A stretch of DNA of 47,153 bases from assembly GCA_905234195.1 (NCBI GenBank), contig CAJOFR010000007.1, forward strand, positions 1-47,153. Reading direction: 5' to 3'. The stretch is from an uncultured Selenomonadaceae bacterium (GTDB lineage: Bacteria > Bacillota > Negativicutes > Selenomonadales > Selenomonadaceae). Below, piece after piece: positions 16,748 to 26,038 of the stretch. Position 1 is the stretch's first letter, and the number at the start of each line of letters is the position of its first letter. The position numbers and the translations under genes are program-made. Under the pieces are notes generated by a model. It was not told the DNA's origin and ran no database searches. It worked only from the letters and a program-made list of their open reading frames with translations.

Positions 16748-19700
16748 TTGCCAAAGAAAAAAAATCTCAACAAAGTAATGGTTATCGGTTCGGGTCCGAT
16801 TATTATCGGGCAGGCGGCAGAATTCGATTACGCGGGCTCGCAAGCTTGCCGTGCTTTGAAGGAGGAAGGCTTGGAAGTCGTTTTGGTCAACTCTAATCCC
16901 GCAACGATTATGACTGACGTAAATATCGCCGACAGGGTTTACATTGAGCCGCTGACGGTAGATTTTTTGACGGCGATAATTCGCAAGGAGCGTCCCGACG
17001 GATTACTAGCGACACTCGGCGGACAAGCGGGCTTGAATTTGGCGGTTAAACTTTCTGAAAGCGGCGTCCTCGATGAATTTAACGTCGAACTGCTCGGCAC
17101 GCCACTCGACGCCATAAAAAAAGCCGAAGACCGCGAACTTTTCAAGGAGACCATGCAAGCTATCGGTGAGCCTATTCCCGAATCGACCATTGTCGAAGAT
17201 GTTCACGGCGCAGTGGAATTTGCTAATCAAATCGGTTATCCGCTGATTGTTCGTCCGGCGTACACTTTGGGCGGCACGGGCGGCGGCATTGCCGAAAATG
17301 AAGAAGAGCTTATCGAAATTGTTATTCGCGGCTTGAAATATTCCATGATTGGTCAAGTTTTGATTGAACGCAGCGTTGCCGGCTGGAAAGAGATTGAGTT
17401 TGAAGTCATGCGCGACGGAAAAGATAATTGCATTGCCGTTTGCGATATGGAAAATGTCGACGCGGTGGGCGTGCACACGGGCGATTCAATCGTCGTGGCT
17501 CCCTGCCAAACTCTGTCCAAATCCGATTATCAGCTTTTGAAGGACGCGAGCATAAAAATGATTCGCGCGCTGGGGATTGAGGGCGGTTGCAACGTTCAGT
17601 TCGCGCTGGATACCGACAGCCAAAATTATTACGTCATCGAAGTTAATCCGCGCGTTAGCAGAAGTTCCGCGCTTGCGTCGAAGGCGACGGGCTATCCCAT
17701 TGCGCGAATCACTTCAAAAATTGCGATCGGTTTTACTCTTGACGAACTTGCGCGTTCGGTTTTCGAGCCGGCTGTTAAATACACCGTCGTGAAATTCCCG
17801 CGCTGGCCTTTCGATAAATTTGTTTACGCGGATAAAACTATCGGCACGCAAATGAAGGCGACCGGCGAAGTTATGAGTATCGATTTGAATTTTGAAGGCG
17901 CGCTGTTGAAAGCCGTCCGCAGTCTGGAAATTGGCGTTAATCGTCTGCATTTTGACAAGCTGGACGATTGGGACGACGAGAAGGTTTTGCGTCGCCTCAA
18001 GGTTATCAACGACGAGAGACTTTTTGTTATCGCGGAGGCACTGCGCAGGAATATTGCCACCGTCGACGAAATTTATAACATTACAAAAATTAATTCGTGG
18101 TTCGTCCAAAAAATTAAAAACATTACGGATTTTGAAAACCGTTTGAAAAATGAGCCGCTCACCGTCGAACTTTTGCGCGGCGCGAAAAAAATTGGGCTTG
18201 CCGATAAATCTATTGCCGAGCTTACCGGAAAAAATGTCAACGACATTCGCAAGATGCGTATCGAAAATAAAATCCTGCCGTCGTACAAAATGGTTGACAC
18301 CTGCGCGGCGGAGTTCGAGGCGTTCACGCCGTATTACTATTCTACTTTTTGCGAAGAGAATGACGAAGTCGAAGTTTCCAACAACAGAAAAATTATTGTG
18401 CTCGGTTCCGGACCGATTCGTATCGGGCAGGGCGTCGAGTTCGATTATTGTTCGGTGCATTCCGTTTGGGCACTGCGCGAAATGGGTATCGAGGCGATTA
18501 TTATTAACAACAACCCCGAAACTGTTTCGACGGACTTCGATATTTCCGACAAACTTTATTTCGAGCCGCTGACTCCCGAAGATGTTTTGAACATTATCGA
18601 CAAGGAAAAGCCGGAAGGTGTTATCGTGCAGTTCGGCGGGCAGACCGCGATAAATCTTGCGGGAAGTTTGGCGGCGGCGGGAGTAAAAATTTTCGGCACG
18701 TCCGTCGACGACATTGACCGCGCAGAAGACCGCGAACGTTTTGACGAAGTACTTTCCGAAATAAATATTCCTCGTCCACGCGGAATCAGCGCGACCAACC
18801 TCGAAGACGCAATCACCGGCGCGGCTGAAATCGGCTATCCCGTTATGGTTCGTCCGAGTTATGTTTTGGGCGGGCGCGCAATGGAAATTGTCTACAACGA
18901 GGAAGAACTTCGCGACTACATGAGCCGCGCGGTCAAGGTCACGCCGGATCACCCCGTCCTTGTCGACAGGTACATGCAGGGCACCGAAGTTGAAGTCGAT
19001 GCAATTTCTGACGGCGTCAACGTCGTGATACCTGGAATAATGGAGCACGTCGAGCGCGCGGGAGTTCACAGCGGCGACAGCATTGCGGTTTATCCGCCGA
19101 AAACTTTGGCGTCGAAAACTATTTACACGATAACCGACTACACGAAAAAACTTGCGACGGCTCTGCACGTCAAGGGGCTTTTAAATATTCAGTACGTCGT
19201 CGTTGACGGCGTGGTTTATGTTATCGAAGTTAATCCGCGTTCAAGCCGCACCGTTCCATTTTTGAGCAAGGTCACGAACATAAAAATGGTGAACATTGCC
19301 ACGCGGGTTGCACTCGGCGCGACACTCAAAGGGCTTGGTTTTTATTCGGGGATTGTTGAGCCGAAACCTTATGTTGCCGTGAAAGCTCCGGTGTTTTCTT
19401 TTGCGAAGATGCAGGACGTTGATATTTCTCTCGGTCCCGAAATGAAATCGACGGGCGAAGTTATGGGGATTGATTATCACTACGCGCGCGCACTGTACAA
19501 GGCGATTGTCGGCGCGGGCATGAATATCCCGAAGAACGGTTGCATTTTGTTTACCGTCGCTGACAAGGACAAGGACGAAATGAAACAGCTTGCGAAGGCT
19601 TTTGCGGATTTGGATTTTAAAATCGCGGCGACTGAAGGCACGGCTAAGGCTCTGCAGTCTGTCGGGATTGAGGCGGAACTCGTCGGCAAAGTTCATCAGC

Positions 19701-19954
19701 GCAGTGTCGATATTATCGAGCGTATCAAGGGCGGAAAAATTCACATGGTCGTTAATACGCAGGCACCGGGCAAACATATTATGCGTGACGGCTTTAAAAT
19801 TCGCCGCGCCACCGTCGAACACGGCATCCCCTGCCTGACGAGTTTGGATACTGCTTGGGAAGTTTTGCGCATGCTGACTTTTATGCGCGACCGTCGTTTG
19901 GTTTATTCGCTTGCCATTCAAGATTATGTCGGTGGCGGAGATGAGTTGGCTTGA
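16748..19954 (+). CDS. carB: Carbamoyl-phosphate synthase large subunit
   Basis: Makes carbamoyl phosphate for pyrimidines and arginine using ammonia from the small subunit CarA. 1068 residues with the internally duplicated ATP-grasp halves: [20 protein letters not shown] near the start and [20 protein letters not shown] near residue 555, each followed by ATP-grasp signatures ([22 protein letters not shown]). The C-terminal MGS-like regulatory domain includes EGTAKAL. The start is TTG at 16748, 7 nt after AAGGGAGAG. carA is not adjacent and not in this window, which is unusual. pyrK follows. Confidence 0.96.
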   Translation: MPKKKNLNKVMVIGSGPIIIGQAAEFDYAGSQACRALKEEGLEVVLVNSNPATIMTDVNIADRVYIEPLTVDFLTAIIRKERPDGLLATLGGQAGLNLAVKLSESGVLDEFNVELLGTPLDAIKKAEDRELFKETMQAIGEPIPESTIVEDVHGAVEFANQIGYPLIVRPAYTLGGTGGGIAENEEELIEIVIRGLKYSMIGQVLIERSVAGWKEIEFEVMRDGKDNCIAVCDMENVDAVGVHTGDSIVVAPCQTLSKSDYQLLKDASIKMIRALGIEGGCNVQFALDTDSQNYYVIEVNPRVSRSSALASKATGYPIARITSKIAIGFTLDELARSVFEPAVKYTVVKFPRWPFDKFVYADKTIGTQMKATGEVMSIDLNFEGALLKAVRSLEIGVNRLHFDKLDDWDDEKVLRRLKVINDERLFVIAEALRRNIATVDEIYNITKINSWFVQKIKNITDFENRLKNEPLTVELLRGAKKIGLADKSIAELTGKNVNDIRKMRIENKILPSYKMVDTCAAEFEAFTPYYYSTFCEENDEVEVSNNRKIIVLGSGPIRIGQGVEFDYCSVHSVWALREMGIEAIIINNNPETVSTDFDISDKLYFEPLTPEDVLNIIDKEKPEGVIVQFGGQTAINLAGSLAAAGVKIFGTSVDDIDRAEDRERFDEVLSEINIPRPRGISATNLEDAITGAAEIGYPVMVRPSYVLGGRAMEIVYNEEELRDYMSRAVKVTPDHPVLVDRYMQGTEVEVDAISDGVNVVIPGIMEHVERAGVHSGDSIAVYPPKTLASKTIYTITDYTKKLATALHVKGLLNIQYVVVDGVVYVIEVNPRSSRTVPFLSKVTNIKMVNIATRVALGATLKGLGFYSGIVEPKPYVAVKAPVFSFAKMQDVDISLGPEMKSTGEVMGIDYHYARALYKAIVGAGMNIPKNGCILFTVADKDKDEMKQLAKAFADLDFKIAATEGTAKALQSVGIEAELVGKVHQRSVDIIERIKGGKIHMVVNTQAPGKHIMRDGFKIRRATVEHGIPCLTSLDTAWEVLRMLTFMRDRRLVYSLAIQDYVGGGDELA

Positions 19955-20038
19955 GTGACGCAGAAAATTAGAGGCGCGGCGTTGATTTTTATAAATTTAA
20001 GCGCGTGAATCCTCGTCGCAAGAAAGTTGCAGGTTGAA

Positions 20039-20785
20039 ATGCAAAAAATTTTTGATACGGAAATAATGTCGAATTTTGAAGTGGCGGAGAAAATTTTTCG
20101 GCTGGAAGTTTATTCGCCGGAACTCGCCGCCATTTCAAGGGCAGGGCAGTTCGTTCAAGTAAAAGTTGCTGACGAATTTACTTTGCGCCGCCCGCTGGGT
20201 ATCGCCTCCACAAAAAACGATACGATTAAAATTTTTTATCGCGTTGTCGGAAAAGGCACGCAAGCTTTGTCGAAAAAAAATTTCGGCGAACTTTTAAATA
20301 TTCTCGGACCAATCGGCAACGGCTTTAATACGGACGTCGGCGGAAAAATTTTGCTGGTCGGCGGCGGCATGGGGCTGGCTCCCCTGCTCTGCGCGGCGGA
20401 AAAATTTAATTCCGTCGATGTTCTTATCGGCGGCAAGACTGCGGACGAAGTTTCTTTTTGGTGTGACGAATTTGCCGAAGACGTCGACGAAATTTTTATC
20501 ACGACTGACGACGGGAGTCTCGGCGAAAAAGGTTTCGTGACGAATTTTTTGCCGGAAGTTTTGCTCGTCGAAAATTATTCCGCGATTTTTACTTGCGGCC
20601 CCGAAATTATGATGCGCGGCGTTGCGTTGGAGGCTCGTGCGCATAATTTGCCCTGCTTTGTTTCTTTTGAAAAGCGCATGGCTTGCGGGCTGGGCGCGTG
20701 TTTGAGTTGCTCCATTGATACGACGCGGGGGCGCAAAAAAGTTTGCAAGGACGGTCCCGTTTTCGACGCGCTTGACGTCTTTTGA
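20039..20785 (+). CDS. pyrK: Dihydroorotate dehydrogenase B, electron-transfer subunit
   Basis: FAD and [2Fe-2S] subunit passing electrons from PyrD to NAD+. 248 residues: ferredoxin-reductase-like FAD domain (RRPLGIAS near residue 58), NAD-binding LVGGGMGLAPLL, and cluster ligands C216, C221, C224 and C236 near the C-terminus. The start is uncertain: I take the ATG at 20039, which aligns with family N-termini and has a weak AGGTT site. A TTG at 20027 would add four residues. Followed by its partner pyrD, with a 6-nt gap before the earliest possible pyrD start. Confidence 0.93.
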   Translation: MQKIFDTEIMSNFEVAEKIFRLEVYSPELAAISRAGQFVQVKVADEFTLRRPLGIASTKNDTIKIFYRVVGKGTQALSKKNFGELLNILGPIGNGFNTDVGGKILLVGGGMGLAPLLCAAEKFNSVDVLIGGKTADEVSFWCDEFAEDVDEIFITTDDGSLGEKGFVTNFLPEVLLVENYSAIFTCGPEIMMRGVALEARAHNLPCFVSFEKRMACGLGACLSCSIDTTRGRKKVCKDGPVFDALDVF

Positions 20786-20803
20786 AAAGGGTTGAGAATT
20801 TTT

Positions 20804-21709
20804 ATGAGTGAGCTTTTGAAAACTGAAATTTGCGGAATAAAAATGAATACGCCCGTTCTTGCGGCGTCGGGGACTTTTGGTTTTGGTGAGGAGTTTGAAA
20901 ATTTTATCGACCTCCAAAAACTCGGCGGCGTTATGGTCAAATGTATCACGCTCAAGCCGCGCGCGGGGAATGTCGGCGTGAGAATCACGGAGACGCCCGG
21001 CGGGATGTTGAATTGCATTGGTTTGGAAAATCCCGGCGTCGAAAAATTTTTGGCGGAGATTTTGCCGCGAATAAAAAACAAAATGAATGTCATAGTGAAT
21101 ATTTCCGGCAGCAGCGTCGAAGATTACGGCGAGCTTGCGAAAATTTTGGACGTCGACGGAGTGGCTGCGATTGAGCTGAATATTTCTTGCCCGAATGTTA
21201 AAGACGGCGGGATTATTTTTGGCACGGATCCGAAGGCGGCGGCGGCTGTCACTGCGGCGGCAAAAAAAATGACAGGCAAGCCGGTTATCGTCAAGCTTAG
21301 CCCGAACGTCACGGACGTCACGGAAATTGCGCGGGCTGTGGAGGCGGCGGGCGCGGATATTATTTCGCTGATTAATACGCTGATGGGCATGGAAATTAAT
21401 ATCAACACGTGGCAACCGACGCTGGGAAATATTACGGGCGGGCTTTCGGGCGGCGCGATTAAGCCTGTTGCTCTGCGAATGGTTTGGCAAGTCGCGCAGG
21501 CTGTCGGAGTTCCGATAATCGGAATGGGCGGCATTCGTTCCGCGTCTGACGCTGTGGAATTTTTATTAGCGGGTGCGTCGGCGGTTGCGATTGGCACGGC
21601 GAATTTTTCAGATCCGACGGTAACGGAAAAAATTGCGGACGGGCTGGAAAATTATTTGCAAGGTCGCGGGCTGGAAAATGTCAACGAAATTATCGGCAAA
21701 GTAAAATAA
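20804..21709 (+). CDS. pyrD: Dihydroorotate dehydrogenase B, catalytic subunit
   Basis: FMN enzyme oxidising dihydroorotate to orotate. 301 residues, class 1B by its pairing with PyrK. Visible motifs are [25 protein letters not shown] (C129), the KLSPNVTD lysine, and phosphate-binding [14 protein letters not shown] and [15 protein letters not shown] at 20804 with AAAGGG upstream at long spacing (about 12 nt); a TTG at 20792 would abut that site. It ends the carB-pyrK-pyrD unit. No clear terminator is seen before the convergent toxin remnant. Confidence 0.95.
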   Translation: MSELLKTEICGIKMNTPVLAASGTFGFGEEFENFIDLQKLGGVMVKCITLKPRAGNVGVRITETPGGMLNCIGLENPGVEKFLAEILPRIKNKMNVIVNISGSSVEDYGELAKILDVDGVAAIELNISCPNVKDGGIIFGTDPKAAAAVTAAAKKMTGKPVIVKLSPNVTDVTEIARAVEAAGADIISLINTLMGMEININTWQPTLGNITGGLSGGAIKPVALRMVWQVAQAVGVPIIGMGGIRSASDAVEFLLAGASAVAIGTANFSDPTVTEKIADGLENYLQGRGLENVNEIIGKVK

Positions 21710-21712
21710 ATT

Positions 21713-21930
21713 TTAGTTGACGAGATTTTTCAGACTGCGATAAAAATTTTCGTGGACGCCGAGCATTATTAATTTCATTGCAATTTCGTCGAAGGTGTAC
21801 GCTAAAAGGTATTGCTGATTGGAAATTCGGATTGTTAATCACCTTTTCAATTTCTTCGTTGACAATCGCGCGCTGGTTTGAATGTAACCTTTTATAGGAT
21901 ACTGAATTCCAAAGTTTGAAAGACTTCCAT
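21713..21930 (-). pseudogene. Decayed RelE/ParE-family toxin gene
   Basis: Downstream of the antitoxin gene, three pieces of one toxin lie in three different frames on the minus strand. An ATG at 21930 encodes MEVFQTLEFS. The next frame then gives YKRLHSNQRAIVNEEIEK and NNPN. A third frame (21817-21713) gives a 34-residue end with LLAYTFDEIAMKLIMLG and HENFYRSLKN before a stop. The order and content match full RelE/ParE-type toxins of about 90-100 residues, with roughly 20 middle residues missing. So there are at least two frame changes, probably with an internal deletion, and no functional toxin is expected. Confidence 0.75.
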
Positions 21931-21933
21931 AAT

Positions 21934-22146
21934 TTAATCCTCGAATTTAAAAGGTGTCGTCGGTTGGTCTTTCGCGATTAAAACTTTTGCAATAAAGTCA
22001 ACGGGTAAATCGGGATTAGCGAGGGCGTTTCTTCCGACCTTAGCCCAAAAGTTTATCTGTCCGTCAGTCGAAAGAGAGTTTGCTTTTCCTTCAACGGTCG
22101 CCGCTCTGAAAAGATCTTCGTCAATTTGCACGCTAAAATTTTCCAC
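21934..22146 (-). CDS. ParD-like type II antitoxin
   Basis: 70 residues from a GTG at 22146, preceded by AAAGGGGGA at good spacing; the longer frame to 22185 has no ribosome site. The sequence [12 protein letters not shown], then [19 protein letters not shown], matches the ParD-like antitoxin family (ribbon-helix-helix type). Such antitoxins normally repress their own promoter. The toxin gene 3 nt downstream is broken, so this antitoxin appears to be an orphan, perhaps kept as a regulator or as protection against related toxins. It is divergent from recA. Confidence 0.8.
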   Translation of the reverse strand: MENFSVQIDEDLFRAATVEGKANSLSTDGQINFWAKVGRNALANPDLPVDFIAKVLIAKDQPTTPFKFED

Positions 22147-22175
22147 GAGAGTTTCCCCCTTTTGCGATTTTAACG

Positions 22176-22203
22176 AGTATAACATTTTGGTTAGCTTTTA
22201 CAA
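22176..22203 (-). promoter_or_regulatory. Candidate antitoxin promoter overlapping recA promoter
   Basis: Minus strand TTGTAA (22203-22198), 16-nt spacer, TATACT (22181-22176). Its spacer contains the plus-strand candidate recA -35 box. Confidence 0.5.
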
Positions 22204-22219
22204 ATGAACATTTTATAAC
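22191..22219 (+). promoter_or_regulatory. Candidate recA promoter
   Basis: TTAGCT (22191-22196), 17-nt spacer, TATAAC (22214-22219), 16 nt before the recA ATG with AGGAGG between. A GAACATTT half-site lies in the spacer, but there is no full LexA palindrome. Confidence 0.5.
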
Positions 22220-22235
22220 TAAACAGGAGGTTAGT

Positions 22236-23288
22236 ATGGATAAAAAAGAAGCACTTGCGGCGGCGATGAAACAAATCGAAAAAGAGTTCGGCAAAGGTTC
22301 GATAATGCGCATGGGCGAAATTGGCAACCTTGATGTAAAATCTGTGTCGACGGGAATTTTGCCGCTCGATGTTGCGCTGGGGATAGGCGGGCTTCCGCGC
22401 GGCAGGGTCGTTGAGATTTACGGGCCCGAATCCAGCGGCAAGACGACGGTCACCTTGCACATGATAGCCGAGATGCAACGGCAGGGAGGGACGGCGGCTT
22501 TTATCGACGCTGAACACGCGCTGGATCCTGTCTACGCGAAAAATTTGGGCGTGGATCTCGACGAACTTTTAGTCGCGCAACCCGACACCGGCGAACAAGG
22601 TCTGGAAATTGCTGACTCGTTGATTAGCAGCGGAGCTGTTGATATGGTCGTCATTGATTCTGTCGCCGCGCTTGTGCCGAAGTCCGAGATTGAAGGCGAT
22701 ATGGGTGATTCCCACGTCGGTCTTCACGCGCGAATGATGAGCCAGGCGATGAGAAAACTTGCCGGCGTTATCAGCAAGACGGATACCATTGCAGTTTTTA
22801 TAAATCAGATTCGCGAAAAGGTCGGCATTATGTTCGGCAATCCGGAGACAACAACCGGCGGGCGCGCGCTGAAATTTTATTCGACTGTTCGTTTGGAAGT
22901 CCGCAAGGGTGAGGCGATTAAACAGGGCACGGAAGTTGTCGGCAACCGCACGAAAGTTAAGGTCGCGAAAAATAAAGTTGCGCCGCCCTTCAAGACGGCG
23001 GAGTTTGATTTAATGTACGGCAAGGGGTATTCGCGTTCGGGCAGCGTGCTGGATATGGGGGTAATGTTTGATTTTATCAGCAAGTCCGGCGCGTATTTTT
23101 CCTACAAGGGCGAAAGGCTCGGTCAGGGGCGCGAAAATGCCAAAAAATTTCTGCGCGAACATCCGGAAATAGAAGCGGAAATAGAGCAGATGATTTTGGC
23201 GTCCGTCAGAAAAAATGGCGCGCCTCACGAACAGCCGCTCGAAGTCGAAACGGATTCGCAGGTTGTTGAAGAAACCTTCGTGGAATAA
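22236..23288 (+). CDS. recA: Recombinase RecA
   Basis: ATP-dependent strand-exchange protein for recombinational repair and SOS co-protease. 350 residues. Walker A GPESSGKT (63-70), the DAEHALDP segment, Walker B-like [11 protein letters not shown], and a DNA-binding loop region ending [16 protein letters not shown] lies 6 nt before the ATG. The C-terminal tail is acidic ([13 protein letters not shown]) as usual. Upstream is the divergent antitoxin; downstream is hairpin element copy 4 and then parA. Confidence 0.97.
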   Translation: MDKKEALAAAMKQIEKEFGKGSIMRMGEIGNLDVKSVSTGILPLDVALGIGGLPRGRVVEIYGPESSGKTTVTLHMIAEMQRQGGTAAFIDAEHALDPVYAKNLGVDLDELLVAQPDTGEQGLEIADSLISSGAVDMVVIDSVAALVPKSEIEGDMGDSHVGLHARMMSQAMRKLAGVISKTDTIAVFINQIREKVGIMFGNPETTTGGRALKFYSTVRLEVRKGEAIKQGTEVVGNRTKVKVAKNKVAPPFKTAEFDLMYGKGYSRSGSVLDMGVMFDFISKSGAYFSYKGERLGQGRENAKKFLREHPEIEAEIEQMILASVRKNGAPHEQPLEVETDSQVVEETFVE

Positions 23289-23337
23289 TTTTTTCTGTTG
23301 AAGGTTACTTACTTTCTTTTTTCCTTCGTTAAGGAAC

Positions 23338-23440
23338 ATTTACTTTTCTTTTTTAGAAAAAGAAAAGTAACAAAAGAAAAATCGCCCGCTGAGATTGCAT
23401 CACGCAATCAACGCGGGCAGGGCCGTCATCCTTGACGGCC
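23338..23440 (+). repeat. Three-hairpin 3'-UTR element, copy 4
   Basis: Same architecture with changed stems. Hairpin A: TTACTTTTCTTTTT/AAAAAGAAAAGTAA (23340-23353 with 23357-23370). Hairpin B: outer GCCCGC/GCGGGC (23384-23389 with 23413-23418), inner GATTGC/GCAATC (23393-23398 with 23404-23409), loop ATCAC conserved. Hairpin C: GGCCGTCA/TGACGGCC (23421-23428 with 23433-23440). A CCCTAATCTCT heptad follows. It is downstream of recA and codirectional. Confidence 0.9.
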
Positions 23441-23461
23441 TTTTCAATTTTCCCTAATCTC

Positions 23462-23636
23462 TAAAAATCGTCACACACCTTGTGCGGCGTCTTTTATTTT
23501 GGCGGAAAAATTTTTTCACGGAAAAAAAGTTGTGACGATACAGCGCAATTTAATGCAGGATAGTAAAAATTTGCGGCGAAATAGAAAAAAAATTTGTTTC
23601 TCGAAAAATTCCGGTTAGAAAGAAGGTTTGTCAAGC
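23462..23636 (+). other. recA-parA intergenic remainder
   Basis: The recA-parA gap is 348 nt. After element copy 4 and its heptad it is AT-rich, with no ORF, no clear promoter match and no convincing terminator. A parA promoter is expected here but I cannot place it. Confidence 0.4.
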
Positions 23637-24398
23637 GTGGCTAAAGTTATAGCAATAGCTAATCAAAAAGGCGGCGTCGGGAAAACTACGACGTCTTTAA
23701 ATTTAAGTGCATCTCTCGCAAGTTTCGACAAGCGCGTTCTGCTCGTGGATTGTGATCCGCAGGGCAATGCAACGAGCGGGCTTGGCATAAACAAATCGAC
23801 TGTTGGCAGGAGCGTTTACGACGTGATAATAAATAATTTTGAGATACGCGCGACGTTGCAAATGACTTCGTACGGCATCACGCTCCTCCCCGCAAATATT
23901 AATCTTGCCGGCGCGGAAGTCGAAATGGTGAACATAATCGCCCGCGAAGGAAGATTGCGCAACGCCCTTGATAAAATTCGTGACGAGTACGATTATATTT
24001 TAATCGATTGCCCGCCGTCGCTCGGTCTTCTCACCGTGAACGCGCTGACCGCTTCGGACGCCGTCATTATTCCGATTCAGTGCGAATTTTACGCGCTGGA
24101 AGGTGTCACTCAACTTTTGAACACGATAGAAATTGTCAAGAGCAACTTGAATCCTCTGCTTGCGATTGAAGGCGTCGTCATGACAATGTTTGATACGCGG
24201 ACGAAACTCAGCCAACAAGTCGTCAAGGAAGTGCGAAAAAGTTTCGGCTATCTCGTCTACGAAACGATGATTCCCCGCAGTGTTCGGCTGTCGGAGGCTC
24301 CCAGCTACGGCAAACCCATTCTCGCTTATGACAGGTCTTCGCGCAGTGCAAAAGTTTATCTGAATTTGGCTAAGGAGGTCGTTGAACGTGGCCAGTAA
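23637..24398 (+). CDS. parA: Chromosome-partitioning ATPase ParA/Soj
   Basis: Deviant Walker-A ATPase that moves or regulates ParB-parS complexes. 253 residues: NQKGGVGKTTT with signature K11 and K16, the VDCDPQGNAT Walker A' motif, and IDCPPSLG as Walker B. The start is GTG at 23637, 10 nt after AGAAGG; a TTG at 23628 sits too close to that site. parB overlaps its end by 11 nt. Soj/ParA-ParB pairs normally lie near the replication origin, but none of the other usual neighbours (gidA/mnmG, rsmG, dnaA) is in the window. Confidence 0.95.
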   Translation: MAKVIAIANQKGGVGKTTTSLNLSASLASFDKRVLLVDCDPQGNATSGLGINKSTVGRSVYDVIINNFEIRATLQMTSYGITLLPANINLAGAEVEMVNIIAREGRLRNALDKIRDEYDYILIDCPPSLGLLTVNALTASDAVIIPIQCEFYALEGVTQLLNTIEIVKSNLNPLLAIEGVVMTMFDTRTKLSQQVVKEVRKSFGYLVYETMIPRSVRLSEAPSYGKPILAYDRSSRSAKVYLNLAKEVVERGQ

Positions 24399-25446
24399 AC
24401 GCGGGGGATTAGGGCGCGGGCTAGGCGCACTTTTGGGGAAACAGGCGGCAGATTTTGCTCAAGCTCAAAATAAAGAGGCAGTCCAGGAAATTTCTATCGA
24501 CAACGTTCAACCGAATCGTTATCAGCCGCGCAGAACTTTTGACCCCGAAGCGATGAACGATCTTGCCGACTCGATAAAAATCTACGGAGTCTTGCAGCCG
24601 ATTATCGTCAGGAAACTTGAGGGCGAGGCTTACGAACTTATCGCCGGCGAAAGAAGACTCAACGCCTCAAAAGTGGTCGGGCTCGAAAAAATTCCCGCGA
24701 TTGTTCGCGAATACACGGACGCGCAGATGAGCGAAATTTCTATAATCGAAAATGTTCAGCGGCAAGATTTGAGCGTCGTCGAAGAGGCGCAGGCTTACGA
24801 GAGATTGATTAAGGAGTTTGGTTACACGCAGGAGACTTTGGCGGCGAAAATCGGGCGCAGTCGTTCACACATAACGAACTTGTTGAGATTGTTGAGGCTT
24901 ACGCCGAAAGTGCGCGATTGGCTCGCGGAAGGAAAACTTTCTATGGGGCAAGCCCGCCCGCTTTTGGCGATAGAAAACGAAGACCTGCAGATAAACGCCG
25001 CCGAAATGATTATGGCGGAAGATTTATCGGTGAGGAAGGTTGAGGCGTTCGTCAAGGAGTTGCGAAATTCGGGGCTTATTGCCGAAAAAAAATCCGCCAC
25101 AGAGGAAGAACCGCCGCCTTTCCAAGATTTGTTGCCGGAAATTAAAATCGAACAGCCGCCGAAAATTTCCGCGCAGGCAAAATTTTTTCTTGACGCTGAA
25201 AAAAAATTGTCGGAGCTTATCGGCGCGCAGGTTAAGATTGTCAGCGACGAGACGGGGAATAAAATTCAGATACCCTTCGACGACGAGAATGAGCTTTCAA
25301 AAATTATCGGCAAGCTCGAAAAAATGAATGCACCGCCGCCGCCCGCACCGCCGCCCGTGCCCGTTCGTGAAAAGAAAAAACTCACGACCAAAGAGGAAAA
25401 ACTTTCAGCACTCAGGAAATTTTCAACAAGCGGCGTCGTTATGTAA
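24388..25446 (+). CDS. parB: Chromosome-partitioning protein ParB/Spo0J
   Basis: CTP-dependent DNA clamp that loads at parS sites. 352 residues: an N-terminal GLGRGLGALL segment (ParA-interacting), the QPRRTF and GERRLNA (87-93) boxes of the ParB/Srx CTPase fold, ENVQRQDLS, a helix-turn-helix near IGRSRSHITNLLRLLRL, and a C-terminal dimer domain. A low-complexity proline run (APPPPAPPPVPV) precedes the C-terminus. GTG start at 24388 with AAGGAGGTC 7 nt upstream, inside parA. No parS palindrome was found nearby. Confidence 0.95.
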   Translation: MASKRGGLGRGLGALLGKQAADFAQAQNKEAVQEISIDNVQPNRYQPRRTFDPEAMNDLADSIKIYGVLQPIIVRKLEGEAYELIAGERRLNASKVVGLEKIPAIVREYTDAQMSEISIIENVQRQDLSVVEEAQAYERLIKEFGYTQETLAAKIGRSRSHITNLLRLLRLTPKVRDWLAEGKLSMGQARPLLAIENEDLQINAAEMIMAEDLSVRKVEAFVKELRNSGLIAEKKSATEEEPPPFQDLLPEIKIEQPPKISAQAKFFLDAEKKLSELIGAQVKIVSDETGNKIQIPFDDENELSKIIGKLEKMNAPPPPAPPPVPVREKKKLTTKEEKLSALRKFSTSGVVM

Positions 25447-25484
25447 GACGCGCTGATTTCGTTTGTAATTGGAGGAATTTTTTA

Positions 25485-26009
25485 ATGGCTCAACTTAACG
25501 CCACAATCGCAGATAATTTAATTTATGTCATGCTCGCTTTAGGGTGTATCGTTGTGATTTTGCTGGGGCTTGTGATAAATCTAAAAATGAACTTGTCGGA
25601 TATGCAACGGCGGTATAAAAAAATGATGGTTGGCGTGGAAGGAGCAGACCTTGAGAAAATGGTTATGGAGCACGTCGAAAAAATCGGCGAGGCAAAAAAA
25701 GAGCAGAAGAGAATCCGCGAAGACGTCGACAAGTTCAAAAATTTAATCGGAAAAGCTATCACGCGCATTGCCATTGTCCGCTACAATGCTTTTCGCGACG
25801 ACAGCTCCGAATTAAGTTATTGCATTGCCCTGCTTGACGAAGACAATACCGGTGTTATAATCTCTACCGTCAACGGGCGTGAAATAACGCGCAGTTATGC
25901 TAAGGCGATTGTGCACGGGGCTTGTCAAAATTATAAACTCACGAAGGAAGAGGAACAGGCTCTGCGCGAAGCGGCTGCCGGTGTCAGCGAATCGACCGTT
26001 GATGATTAA
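25485..26009 (+). CDS. DUF4446 membrane-anchored protein
   Basis: 174 residues. One N-terminal membrane helix (about 13-33), a charged coiled-coil-like stretch (about 38-85), then a small C-terminal domain with AIVRYNAFRDDSSELSYCIAL, diagnostic of DUF4446. This family commonly follows parB in Firmicutes; its function is unknown. GGAGG precedes the ATG by 8 nt. It lies between parB and the M23 peptidase on the same strand with short gaps, suggesting one operon linking chromosome partition and envelope work. Confidence 0.88.
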   Translation: MAQLNATIADNLIYVMLALGCIVVILLGLVINLKMNLSDMQRRYKKMMVGVEGADLEKMVMEHVEKIGEAKKEQKRIREDVDKFKNLIGKAITRIAIVRYNAFRDDSSELSYCIALLDEDNTGVIISTVNGREITRSYAKAIVHGACQNYKLTKEEEQALREAAAGVSESTVDD

Positions 26010-26038
26010 TTTAGATTCTCGAACAGGGGGACAAAAAA

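Noticed and set aside
17714-19168. 484-codon minus-strand ORF opposite carB
   Set aside because: Antisense shadow caused by codon bias in carB; composition is Arg/Phe/Asn-rich with no motif.
22201-22215. Possible LexA/SOS box upstream of recA
   Set aside because: Only one half-site (GAACATTT) is present; the opposing half is not recognisable.
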